Source: Saposhnikovia divaricata (taxonomy: Eukaryota > Streptophyta > Magnoliopsida > Apiales > Apiaceae). Taken from it: DNA of 64,000 nt. Made by a program: the position numbers and the translations under genes. Of this stretch, positions 32,320 to 43,745 are shown in pieces. The notes beneath the pieces are model-generated. The model was not told where the DNA came from. It did not search any database and was given only the letters and a program-made list of their open reading frames with translations. The stretch covers positions 169,056,147 to 169,120,146 of the forward strand of contig CM071597.1 in assembly GCA_036435485.1 (NCBI GenBank), in the 5' to 3' direction. Every line of letters begins with the position of its first letter. Within the stretch, counting starts at the first letter, position 1.

Positions 32320-33663
32320 TAGGCTGTTCCTAACATCTAAAAAAACAGTAGCGATATCTATTCCACTTTTCTATTAGCTACTCAATAGCTACTGTAAAAT
32401 TTTATTACATTCAGACCGATTTAGACATTTCTGAAGTCTTTGAGATGTTGCTTCTATCTGCAGGCATTAACTATCCAGATCTAGACTAAAATGGCCATAG
32501 ATAATGCAATACTTAAGATACTTTCACATAAAAAAAAAAAAACTTCCCATGCAAAATTATTTAATGATGTGATGATTATGGAGCTAAAACCGTGAGATTT
32601 TAAATGAGACATTAAAGAATAAAAAATTAGTTAAGCTGAATTAAGGAACTTCCCTAATGTTTTGAACAATATGGCTTTACCATGTCAAGAATGCAGGCAA
32701 GTCTGACTAATCGTGCAAACAAACATCAATTGCATTATCACAGAAGGACTATGTAAATCAAATCTGTAGTATGCCTTCCGAATATTACCTCTTCGTGTAT
32801 GTTCTCACAAAAACCAGAGAGAGGATCATATGAGAAGAAAAAATTAAATCGCCACAACCATATAGCATACCATGAGGGATTACAGATTCCAAAAACTGTA
32901 TAAGCGCATAAAAGAGGCATACATTTTGCCTAAAAGAAAGAAATATCCAAATAAAAATTAACAATTAGTAGTCACTAACTATAAAATATTCCATAATATG
33001 GTGTGGTCGTTGTAGCATTGCAAATCTTGACCCCTGTATGATGCAGAATGGAACACAAATGTTTTGTTTATAAGTTAATAACTTAAAATGAAAAAGTATA
33101 TATTAACAGCAAACTACAATTGAACTTCACATGAAGCTAACTACATCACTGCAATTGGAGCGTAAAAGATGCAACTAAATATTACCTCACGACAGTGGTA
33201 GTTTAGACCAGGAAGCTGAGTAGGCTACATATAATTATAAGCGACAAAGAAGCAGGCAAATTAAAGATGAAGATCAGCTCCACTACGTAAAGAGAATCTC
33301 ACCAAGAAGAAAGACAAAAAGATGAAAGTGAGCACGGTCTCACTGAAGTACGCACTTTCTTGCCCAAGTTCCTATAGCAACATAAGCTCATATGTAACTG
33401 AAAATTTAACGCAAAAGATTGAAAATTACACAAACATGCAGAAAAAAATCAATTACACAAAAATGCAAAAAAAAATCAATTACACAAAGTACAAACCCGT
33501 AGAAGAAGATCCAGTATCTTGAAGAACCTGTATCACCAACAGCATTAATCCCATACGAAAAACAAAGTGGCTACTTTATACAGGACAAGAATTTGGAAAA
33601 TTGGGAATGCTTTACGCCAAAAATATTGAGCAATAATATATAAAATAAACCTAGCATTGGACC
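32320..33663. other. Interior of CACTA element 3, no gene recognised
   Basis: Intron-like AT-rich sequence. Some stretches (for example 32740-32920 on the minus strand) may be further exons of the captured kinase gene, but they do not match kinase motifs. A short tandem run of TACACAAA(A/G)TGCA-type units lies at 33425-33490. Confidence 0.4.
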
Positions 33664-34049
33664 TGTCACTACAAGGGGAACGGGCAATTGTGACAGAATT
33701 TTAGTAATTTTCAGTCGCAAGTTTAACTTAGGACAAAAATAAATTTTTCTGTCGCAAGGTACAATGCAACGAACAAATTCCGTCGCAAGTTTAATATTTT
33801 ATTAATATATTTAGCGCCCAAGTAATAATTTAGCAATTTAATTTCCCGCTATTATTTTTTGCGCTATTTAAATTTCCCGCTAAGACACCTTACGACGAAT
33901 AGCCTAATCACTCTGTCGCAAAATAGAGCTTGCGACAGAATCCATGTTTTGTCGCAAAGTATTTTGTGACGGATTGCAATACAATCTGTCGTAAGGTATA
34001 ATTTTCAACGGATTTCGTCGCAAGTTTAGCTAAACTCATTTAGGAGTTC

Positions 34050-35995
34050 TAGTCAAATTATTAGTTGACCGTTAAATTACCAAATCAAATAAATTTATTT
34101 TTTTCTGAAATTTTGGCAAAAACATTAAAAATGATGGATCTTTTAACATCCGTACGGTTAAATCGTCGAGAAATATTTTTTAAAAAATCGAAACACGAAT
34201 AAGGGACGAAACCATGTTTAGGGATTATAGTCAAATACTAGTTAACCATTAAATTACCGAATCAAATAAATTTATTTTTTTCTGAAATTTTGGCAATAAC
34301 ATTATAAATGATGGATCTTGACATCCGTATGGTTTGATCATCGAGAAATATTTTTTAAAAAATTGAAACCTTAAACCCTGACGAAACCGTGTTTAGGGGT
34401 ACTAGTCAAAGTACCAGTTGACCGTTAAATTATCGAATTAAAAAAAATTATTTATTTCTGAAATTTTGCCAATAACATTAAAAATGATGGATCTTGACAT
34501 CCGTACGGTTGAATCATCGAGAAATATTTTTTTGAAAATTGAAACACAAATCAGGGACGAAACCATGTTTAGGGGTACTAGTCAAAGTACAAGTTGACCG
34601 TTAAATTACCGTATCAAAAAAATTTATTTCTTTCTGAAATTTTGGCAATAACATTAAAAATGATGGATCTTGACATCTGTATGGTTGGATCATCCAGAAA
34701 TATTTTTTAAAAAATCGAAACATTAAACCCTCACGAAACCCTGTTTAGGGGTACTAGTCAAAGTACTGGTTGATCTTTAAATTACTGAATCAAATAAATT
34801 TCTTTTTTTCTAAAATTTTGGAAATAATATTAAAAATGACGGATCTTCACATTCATATGGTTGGATCGCCGAGAAATAGTTTTTTAAAAGTTGAAACACG
34901 AATCAGGAACGAAACCATGTTTAGGGGGTACTAGTCAAAATACTAGTTGACCGTTACATTACCGAAGAAAAAAAAATTACTTTTTTTTCTGAAATTTTGG
35001 CAATAACATTAAAAAGGATGGATCTTGACATCCGTATGGTTGATTCATCGAGATTTTAAAAAAAAAAAAAATCAAAACGCGAATCAGGGACGAAACCAAG
35101 TCTAGGGGTACTAGTCAAAATACTAGTTGACCATTAAAATACCGAATCAAATAAATTTAATTTTTTCTAAAATTTTGGCAATAGCATTATAAAGGATGGA
35201 TATTGACATCTGTATGGTTTGATCGTCCAGAAATATTTTTTGAAAAATTGAAACCTTAAACCCTGACGAAACCATATTTAGGGGTATTAGTCAAAGTACT
35301 AGTCGACCGTTAAATTACCAAAACAAAAAAAATTATTTTTTTCTAATATTTTGCCAATAAAATTAAAAATGATGGATCTTGACATCCATATGGTTGGATC
35401 ATCGAAAAATATTTTTTAAAAAATCGAAACACGAATCAGGGACGAAACCATGCATGTTTAGGGGTACTAGTCAAAGTACTAGTTGACCGTTAAATTACCG
35501 AATGAAAAAAATTTATTTTTTTCTGAAATTTTGGCAATAGCATTTTAAAAGATGGATCTTGACATCCGTATGGTTGGATCGTCCAGAAATATTTTTTAAA
35601 ATATCGAAACCTTAAACCCTGGCGAAACCCTGTTTAGGGGTACTAGTCAAAGTACTAGTTGATCATTAAATTATCGAATCAAATAAATTTATTTTTTTCT
35701 GAAATTTTGGCAATAACATTAAAAATGATGGATCTTCACATCCATATGGTTGGATCATCGAATAATATTTTTTTAAAAATCGAAACACGAATCAGGAACG
35801 AAACCATGTTTAGGGGTACCAGTCAATGTACTAGTTGACCGTTAAATTACCGAATCAACAAAATTAATTTTTTTAATGAAATTTTGGCATTAACATTAAA
35901 AAGGATGGATCTTGACATCTGTACAGATGGATCGTCAAAAAATATTTTTTAAAAAAATTGAAACCTTAAACTCTGACGAAACCCTAACATTAAAA
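34050..35995. repeat. Satellite-like tandem array, unit about 177 bp, dimeric order
   Basis: The marker GATGGATCTTGACATCC (with small variants) recurs at 34133, 34310, 34486, 34662, 34838, 35017, 35195, 35371, 35551, 35727 and 35904. Spacings are 176-180 bp. Two unit types alternate. One has CGAAACACGAATCAGGGACG, the other GAAACCTTAAACCCTGACG. The order is A B A B A A B A B A B, a dimer of about 353 bp with one break. Conserved parts include GGGGTACTAGTCAAAGTACT and AGTTGACCGTTAAATTACCG. Confidence 0.93.
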
Positions 35996-36239
35996 TTTAA
36001 TTCCAATTTTAAATTAAATGATATTTGTTTAATTTAAGTTGTAAATTCTTATAAAATTATGTTAACTTTTTAGATTACTAATAAAATAATGTAAGATATT
36101 AATAATATAAGATATTTAATTAATTTAAATTTTAAAAAAATAAAAAAAAAGTAATGTAAAAAAAGAAGGCGGGATAATCAGCGGCACTTTACCCCACGAA
36201 AATTAAAGGCTCACTTTTCCCCTATGAATATTACAACTT

Positions 36240-36800
36240 ACAAGTTACAAGCCCATTTCCTTCCCTCTGGCTCCCTCAGCCTCTCTTACTCTCGCAGTTG
36301 ACTCACTCTATTTTCAATTGAAGAACTCGACGCTCTCTCTATCAAATCAAATCAATTAACTCTCTCTTCTCTTCACTCTTATCTTCTCTAATACCTCTCT
36401 TCTCCGTATCTAATTTGTTATTGTTTTTGCAGGTGATAATTAGGGCTTTTTTGGTTTTCAGGTGATAATTGGGGCTTTTCTTATCTTCTTCTGCATTCTC
36501 TTGCTTAATTCATCTTCTTAACTCTTCAATTAATTCTTTCTATTTTTTATTTTCACTTAGGGCTCTTTGTTCGGGGATTAAATTAGGGCTCTAAATTTAA
36601 GGTAAAATTAGGACTTTCACTTGGGTATTTGTTTGGAGTACATATAATTCTATTTGAGTATTTGAGTTTTAATTTTGCTTTGTTTGTGGGTTTTGTTTGA
36701 TTTTTGATTGGGTTTTGTTTTACGGGGAATTTATACCAAGTTTGGTCTCACATTGACGTTTATCATAAGAATTCAAATCCCGTTCATCTTGATTTCTTAA
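36240..36800 (+). other. Leader-like region of CACTA element 5
   Basis: CT-rich sequence with CTCTCT runs (36250-36420) resembles a plant 5' leader. It is followed by two near-copies of TTTGCAGGTGATAATTAGGG / TTTTCAGGTGATAATTGGGG (36425-36475) and AT-rich intron-like sequence. It precedes the EB1 fragment and may be that gene's 5' region. Confidence 0.4.
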
Positions 36801-36876
36801 GCTTGTGAAAGGAAAGCCTGTGGATAATCTTGAGTTTATGCAGTGGATGAAGCAATATTGTTCTGTTAATGGAGGT
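36799..36876 (+). pseudogene. EB1: Captured fragment of a microtubule end-binding protein (EB1) gene
   Basis: Reads KLVKGKPVDNLEFMQWMKQY, then CSVNGG. This is the end of the EB1 calponin-homology domain, in which (K)LVKG-x-P-x-DNLEFMQWMK-x-YCDSVNGG is highly conserved. One residue (D after YC) is deleted. The surrounding sequence does not continue the domain. A later exon-like piece at 37671-37755 (MASQPLSKSKVTAVAIKTRN) may or may not belong to the same gene. Confidence 0.82.
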
Positions 36877-36879
36877 GGT

Positions 36880-38425
36880 CTCCACGTGTATTACTTCATG
36901 TAAATTTTTGTAATTTTGTTTTTTTTTATCATTGCTGTTACTCATTTTGTCGAGATCTGTTTCGTTTTTTAGGTTGCTGTATTGTTGGTAGGCCTGTTAA
37001 TTATTTTTCCCAGATAGATACTGCATCTGCAATTTTCACTAGGATAGAGTTAAGTCTAATTGCTTTTAAATTCAAGTTTTAGCATGAATATCACCACACA
37101 GTGGAATGGAATTCAATAATGATAATGAGACATAGAAGTTAGTTTTATTTGGGTATATTTATGCTGAAGTGTTTGTTGATTCACAAATTGACTTGGATGA
37201 TGATTATCGTACAACCATGTTGTTAATTTTGTTAGGATAGAGTTTAGGGGAACTGCTAATTAATACAAATTTATATGACCAGCAATGGTAAGAGGGACTT
37301 GAGAGATTGTAGTGGTACCTTGCTTTTAATATTTCTTGTGGCTTATATGTATCCACTGTTGTTCTCAGTCCTCCAGCCTCTTGTAAAATCTGAATGGATA
37401 GTCCACGCGATTTACGTTTGCCTATTATTCAAATACATCCTTTTGTCCAGCAAATTAAGATATGTACATTGCCTGTAAAATTTCTCTTTAAAAGTTAATT
37501 GTATTATCAAACTAAAATGCAGAGCTTTCCTGATATATAGATTTTGAATGCAACGCTATTGCAAAAGTGATTTGACAATGTTTAGGGATCTAAATTTACT
37601 ATCAATACAGTTACAACCTCTAGGGAGAAGAGAAGCTAGCTAAGGTGGAAAAGATGTTAGCACAAAAACTATGGCGTCACAACCTTTAAGTAAGAGTAAG
37701 GTCACTGCAGTTGCCATAAAGACTCGTAATCCTCGAAAGACTGATCAACCTAATGTAAGCACTACGGATCACTGCAGTTTCCATTTAAGTTTGTGAATAA
37801 TTTCAAGTTTTAAAATGAACTATTTGAACATTTTGCTTTCATTTTGTGCAGGGTCAGCGTTTAAAATTAATCTACAACTGATGTGATGAGAACTCTAGAA
37901 CTACTTTTATATCTCTGGTACAATATAATAACTATCTATTTATGGGTAAAAGTTCAAATATTAGCATTATATAGGTTATATTAGCAGGGCATATTCCTTA
38001 TTTTTTGGCTCGCAAGCAGAATATTTCTTCCCTCGCAATGGATGCTGGAATTTCAACAAAGTGTATTTGTAGTGAACAAAGTTAGTGGCTAACTTTTGAT
38101 GATATTAGCTTAGTGGCTAACTTTTGCATATATTAGCAAATTTATGTCTACCTTTGAATATTAGCTGGCTAATGGCCATGGATATTTAGGTTGGATTAGT
38201 TTTATTTTGTAATGCAACTTTGGCATGGATATTTATCGTAACTTTTGACAGAAATTATATGATATATTTTCCTTTTACTCAATATTTATGTGGATTTGAC
38301 TATGTAGTTCATTTTTCAGTGTGTGTTGCAATATTTGTTATGTGTGATTAGTTTTTATCTATGTTGTGGAATGTATGGATGAATCTGACTATTATTTTAA
38401 TAGGTAAGTTATTAAAACAGGCAAA
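36880..38425. other. Interior of CACTA element 5, no further gene recognised
   Basis: AT-rich intron-like sequence with a few open stretches, such as 37275-37478 on the plus strand (67 codons, hydrophobic) and 37671-37755. None has a motif I can assign. Confidence 0.4.
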
Positions 38426-39406
38426 ATCACTAGGTCCAGAAATTGTGACAGATTCTGTCTGGGCAATTTAGGACTGATTCTGTCGAAAGTCTGGGCAATT
38501 TAGGACGGATTCTGTCACAATTCTGGGTATATTTATGACGGATTCTGTCGTAGTTCTAGGTATATTTATGATGGATCCCGTCGCAAATATGGACATATTT
38601 ACGACAGATAATCCATCGTACTTTCCTGTTTTTCTCTTTTTTAATTGTTTTTGTTTAGATGGGGTCCACTAATAACTTGCGACATAACTTGCGACAGAAT
38701 AAGAAATTGTGACGGAATAAGAACTTACGACTTCAGCATTTGCGACAAATTTTTTCTGTCGCAAGATGAGGCAATTGCGACAGATTATTTGTATTTATTC
38801 TGTCGCATTTACCTTGTCCCCTTGTAGTGTGTGATTCTCCTAATTATAACCACAAAAAGAAAATAATTTAAATCTCTTAACATTAATATTTTACTTCCCC
38901 CCAAATGTTTCACTTTTCCCCAAATATTATTTTAACACTTTTATTAGTGTCTACGGTAACATCTTATAAGTGTTGGCTTTGTTAATTAAAGATATTTAAG
39001 GCAACATACATTGACATGTATTGCAACATCAAAATATAATGTTGGCTCACATCAAAATTAAGACATGTATTACATGCCAACACGCATTTATGGTGTTCGC
39101 AATGACCATATATGGTGTAGTGATAATCTGATAATCAAGAATCACAAATTAAACATACAAACATAATCCATTCATACCATATATACCCGTTCATATGTTC
39201 AAATCATTCCAACTTCATAAAAACCAAGTTTATACAAACATTCCAAGTTCAGAAAAACCAAGTTCAGATCATTCCAGCTACATACAAAAATTTTAGATTA
39301 TTCAAAAACCAAGTTCATAAAAATCGACCACTTAAAAACCTAATGATTCGACCAACAAACTTCAGATGATTGACCATCTAAATCTTCACCCTATTACCCA
39401 CCATCA

Positions 39407-39897
39407 TCACGAGTGCCGTCACCACTGCCCAAATCCTCATCCTCAGAGGTGTAATCCTTTTCTTCTTCCAATGCAAGCCAATCCTTTTCCTATGCACACA
39501 TAAAACCAACCAATTAGAATGTAAGAATATATAAATAGCATTAATGGATACAAATAAAGCACAAGGATTAACTGTTACCGCTTGAACTTAAGCTTCGATT
39601 TTTTGGACAATATTCTCAATTAAGGTTCCGACAATGTGTATAATCTCACCGCCAATGAGATTATTCCATTGTAGCCTTTGTCTTGGATCGGCAGATGGAT
39701 CGGAGGCCTCGAGTACGGTGTGTACAAATGTGGAAATCTCTTGATCGGATAGTTGATGAGCAAATTGATGAGGATTGGCACGGATCTCCTTCAGAACATT
39801 TCTCACGATTGAGAGATAGACATTGTCGGAGATGGCTTCACTACTCGGAGCGAATGAGGATGAGCCGGCATCACCTAGGGTGGAATCCCTATAACGT
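39407..39897 (-). pseudogene. Exons of an En/Spm-associated protein in CACTA element 2
   Basis: On the minus strand, after a possible acceptor TTATAG at about 39892, the frame reads DSTLGDAGSSSFAPSSEAIS, then VRNVLKEIRANPHQFAHQLS and LEASDPSADPRQRLQW, ending in KIEA and a stop at 39588-39590. After an intron-like gap a second piece at about 39407-39493 reads KDWLALEEEKDYTSEDEDLG, then SGDGTRDDGG and stop. An acidic tail of this kind is usual in the second protein of plant CACTA elements. The assignment is tentative. The stop just before the splice donor suggests decay. Confidence 0.45.
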
Positions 39898-40349
39898 GTA
39901 TTTTGTTGTATTTTGATTATTTCCTTGTATTTGTATTGTATTTTTTTGCTCGATTTAAGGTTTTATTTGGATTGTATTTGATTCATATGATATTTATGGA
40001 TTTGTCTCATATGGATTTGGTTCAAAACATAATCTTGCGATATGTTTCTTATGGATTTAACTCATTTGTATTTTCTTTTCTTTTTTCATGCACGTACGGA
40101 CCATTTATGATATCAACATTTGTTATGTAAATGTTTGTTTTTTACATTTTCGAGGCTTTTTAATATATTTGATTGTAATATTTAAGATTTCTATACTTTT
40201 CTTGCAAAATATGAACTTGTGATACAATGATAGGGAATTTTTTTACTAACTTGTGGCTTTATTCTTTTTTTTGCATGCACATATCAGTCGGTTATAATAT
40301 ATATTAATATTTGTTATGTCACTTATATGTGTGTGTGTGTTTTTTGCAT

Positions 40350-41015
40350 TTTAGGGGCTCTTTGGTTGGCTAGTGATTATTGTATTGATTGGAACGGTGA
40401 TATTGATGATGACCCCAAGGAAAGGGAAAGGCAAGGAAGTTAGAAAAAGATAAGGGCAAGGGTAAAGGTAAAGAATCAAACAATGGAAAGGGAAAGGAAA
40501 CATTAAGGGCAAGAGTAAGGGAAAGGGCACGCTGGCCTTGCGTGATGAGCCAACGGCTTCAAAAATCAATTCTGACCCGACTAATAATTTGACAATTGTA
40601 GAGGAACCAAAGAGGCTAGTAAGGAGACCGCGACCACATTCAAGAGAAATTTGTGGAGCTAAAAAACCACTTAAACCACAACGTATCAATATATCCCATG
40701 GACAGTAAGCCTAATTTTATACATTTATCCTAGCATAATGAGTTGTTTAATTGTTTTATTTTTACGAGTTTCGTACATTGTCTCTTTTTTTAATAGGGCA
40801 AAGATGCTATATACATATTTATAGAAGTCTTATAGATATTGTTCATGTATGTCGTGTTAATATTTTAATATGTTATCTGTAGTATTGAAGATGATATGGC
40901 AAAAAAGTCTTTACTTGTGATGATTCGTGAGAAATGGCTGATTGGTCATTACACTTTGGCTTATCCAAATTGGTTAGATGAAAGGATTAAAGACATTTTT
41001 GTCGGTAAAACAATG
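40350..41015 (+). other. Possible exons of unknown protein in CACTA element 2
   Basis: A lysine/glycine-rich stretch (MTPRKGKGKE near 40410-40440, with AAGGG-type repeats to 40530) and a later piece after an AG at about 40883 reading IEDDMAKKSLLVMIREKWLI, then GHYTLAYPNWLDERIKDIFV. I do not recognise either. They are on the opposite strand to the pieces at 39407-39897. Confidence 0.3.
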
Positions 41016-43740
41016 TTAATTTTTGTGTCTTTATTTGGTTATTAACTTTATTTGATTAACAAGTTCATATTTTCAACATGTGCATTTATTTATATTTTCT
41101 CAAATCATCTGTCAAACTGTCATCTTTCACTAATTTTATAAAATAATTCTTCACCCATTCCACTAATTTTCTCTCCTGCCAATTTCTCAACTTCTACTCT
41201 TTCACAAATATTATTTACAAAAATACTTATCAATATATTTTATCCGGTAAATTTTTTTAATTAATTAATGAAAATACATTATTTTTGTTGTTATCTAGAA
41301 AAAATGATAATTTCTTTAGAATGTAAATTAATTTAAGTTTAAAGTTACCTATCAATCCATTCATACCAACTGCATTAATATTAATACAATGAACCAATTA
41401 ACAAAATATTTATCACCCCACAGAAAAGTTCAAAACCCCTATTTATTATTTTTCTTTTTTTATTGGAAATTTTTCGACCAAATTAATAAATTTTTTACCC
41501 ATATTTTGAATTGTTCTTTTGGGAATTAGGTTCATTTAAATATTCAATATCGTGGATCCCTAAAATATTTATTATATTAGTTAATAAAAAATATTTGTAC
41601 GGGTCGTGTTCAATTTTTGGAGTACATATTAAAAATTCATTTATAAGTATTTCTCACCACGGCAATGAATCATTATATTGTCTCCAAAAGAAACATTTAC
41701 ATGTTTGGGCGATATCAGAAAGGATCTATAATGTGCATGATCCATGAAACCAATGTATTTTTGATAAAGGAAACTCTCAACTAATCTAATTTGCTATGTG
41801 TTTGTTCAATATAATTTTTACAAATTATATGTCCTTTTATTAATGAATTGATATACTATAGAAAAATAAATATTATCAACCAATCAAACAAATCCAACAT
41901 GTTATGATGATTGCCCTTAGTTTAAAGTTTATGTTGATTGTCATTAGTTTGTTATAACGACAACTTAAAATGTTTATTTTTAGTGTAGGAGTTTGTACTA
42001 TGGATTTTTTTATCCTTTTCTATTAAAACATAGTATATTAAATTTTAGTATTTTTTCCTCGTAAAATAAGACAATTGAAAATGAGTATCGCCTATTTTTT
42101 TCTACTTAACTAACTTGATAAAAAAAATATCTACAAAACTGAAATCAAGTTAATCACATTATTATATATGTGTACTTGTAATTTAATTATCGCGTTAAAT
42201 AACATGAAATTCATTTTCCTTTAACAATATAGAAAGCTCTTACGTAATCCTGAGAAATAATTTGTGTTATGTATATTCATGTTGTGCATTTTGGGATCTT
42301 GCACGAAAATGACGTGAAATTAAATCATGTATCCAAAATTCGAATACAAAATCACACTAAACTACCCAAATTTTTTTGTGTAAACAAAACGAAATAAAAT
42401 ACGCGAATAGAAAAAAATTGGCAATTGCATGAAATATTACTAACCAAAGTTATGTAAGTACTGAAAACAAGGCTGAGATACCATACAAAACTAAGTGTGG
42501 TATCCATGATGTCTCCCAAACAAAATGAACCCCTCCTTTTTTTAATTTTTTGTTAATTTTGTTTTTTTGTTAATAAGTATCCAATTCTGTGTAGAATTTT
42601 TCTACTAACTTAGTAAATTTTTGTATCTGTATTTTAGGATTTGTTGATATTAAAGAATTAATATTAAAAACAACCAAACAAATTCAATATAACTACTTTT
42701 AGATTAAGATATGGGAATTGATACTATTATTTAATTCAAAAATATAAAATTAAAAAGGGCAACCTTCTATTAAAAATAATATATAATTTCTTGTATATCG
42801 ACCTTTATAGTTTTCAATATTAATGCTTTTTTATAACAAAGTCATAGCTGCTCATCTCTCCTTCTCTCCTAAATAATAATAAATTAAAGTTTAAGAGCTC
42901 AGAACAGCCTTTTGGTTGATAATAAGCCCCTTCTCATCGTTTTTTCTTGATTTTTCAATAATATATTTTTTTATTGGGAGTTTATTAGCCGTTGAGATAT
43001 ATTACAATAACCTCCCTTATCTTTTCCTTGATTTTAATTTATTTTTCAATAAATTTCTCTTTTATTGAGAGTCAAGTACCCGTTGGTGGATTTTGTTTAC
43101 CCATATATTGGATTTTGTGTTATTATTAGATTTTTTTATATTTGTTTATTGATTTGGATATTATAGAATCGTGTTCAGTTATTAATATGTTTGGATAAAT
43201 TAAATGTCTTCATATTTTTATTGATGTAAGTGAAACATGTACCACACTTGAAGATACGCCCCATTGATTTAATCTATTTTACTATGTGTTTGTTTTACTA
43301 AAAAATTAATTACCTACAAAAAATAGTGATTTATAAGAAAATTTGCAATTTTGATTATTTTCCTATATGTCGTATGCCCTTTAATTGATGAATTATTAAT
43401 CATCTATAAAAAAATAGTGATTTATAAGAAAATTTGCAGTGAGTTAACCAATTTATTATGAAATATTCACTAACAATATTTTGATTGTCTCTGCAAGGAT
43501 TTTTTTATTTTTTGAATGATAATTTCTAGACTAAATAATGTCTACTACTATGTACGAGTATATTTAATTTTTTGGATAATTCAAATATATTGTCATGTAT
43601 GCATAATTAAAAACTAATCAAAACTAAAATGTAAGAAGATAATTAGTTTAAAATTCATTATAATATCTTAGTTGGTTGAAATGTTTTTTATTATTGGTTA
43701 ATTTAAAAGTTTTTATTATAACTTAAATGTTGAACGTGTA
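41016..43740. other. AT-rich intergenic sequence, no gene recognised
   Basis: Very AT-rich with short open frames only. A near-duplicate of about 40 bp (AAAAATAGTGATTTATAAGA and AAAATTTGCA) occurs at 43319 and 43409. Nothing else stands out. Confidence 0.5.
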
Positions 43741-43745
43741 TCTAG

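Larger units (their letters stand above)
33667..38829. mobile_element. Non-autonomous CACTA element 5 (TGCGACAGAAT-type subterminal repeats)
   Basis: The left end is CACTACAAGGGGAACGGGCA. The right end, reverse complemented, is CACTACAAGGGGACAAGGTA. Target duplication TGT lies at 33664-33666 and 38830-38832. Subterminal GTCGCAA / GCGACAGAA motifs occupy 33690-34025 and 38430-38810. The interior holds an 11-unit tandem array (34050-35995), a CT-rich leader (36240-36430) and a fragment of an EB1 gene. There is no transposase. Length 5163 bp. Confidence 0.96.
18811..39123. mobile_element. CACTA-type element 3 with 19-bp perfect TIRs, split by three later insertions
   Basis: The terminal repeats are identical: CACTACACCATATATGGTC at 18811-18829 and its reverse complement at 39105-39123. 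Target duplication ATA lies at 18808-18810 and 39124-39126. Subterminal CCAACAC / GTTGC-type repeats occupy 18830-19060 and 38930-39100. Removing the three internal insertions (19069-25171, 25948-31640, 33667-38829) leaves an original element of only about 3.3 kb. It has no transposase but holds two copies of a receptor-like kinase exon at 31991-32316. The 19-bp TIR contains the palindrome CCATATATGG. Confidence 0.93.
17976..41015. mobile_element. CACTA element 2, outermost remnant holding the nested elements; right end not found
   Basis: The left end CACTACAAGGAAGCAGTTTA is followed by a dense subterminal array of GGTCGGTT / AACCGACC motifs from 18010 to 18620. Unrelated host-like AT-rich sequence resumes at 39124 after the nested element. 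It carries exon-like pieces of an En/Spm-associated protein on the minus strand at 39407-39897 and other possible exons to about 41010. No matching CACTA right end with GGTCGGTT repeats was found, so the right limit given is only the last exon-like piece. The right end is probably deleted or too decayed to read. Confidence 0.6.

Noticed and set aside
32738..32920. 60-codon minus-strand frame near the kinase exons
   Set aside because: Does not match kinase subdomains in any frame, so I did not call it part of the captured kinase gene.
34050..35995. Possible CRISPR-like array because of regular spacing
   Set aside because: The repeats are contiguous units of 176-180 bp without distinct spacers, in a plant nuclear transposon.
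40351..40689. 112-codon minus-strand frame rich in F, P and L
   Set aside because: Antisense to a low-complexity AAGGG-type repeat; composition explains it.
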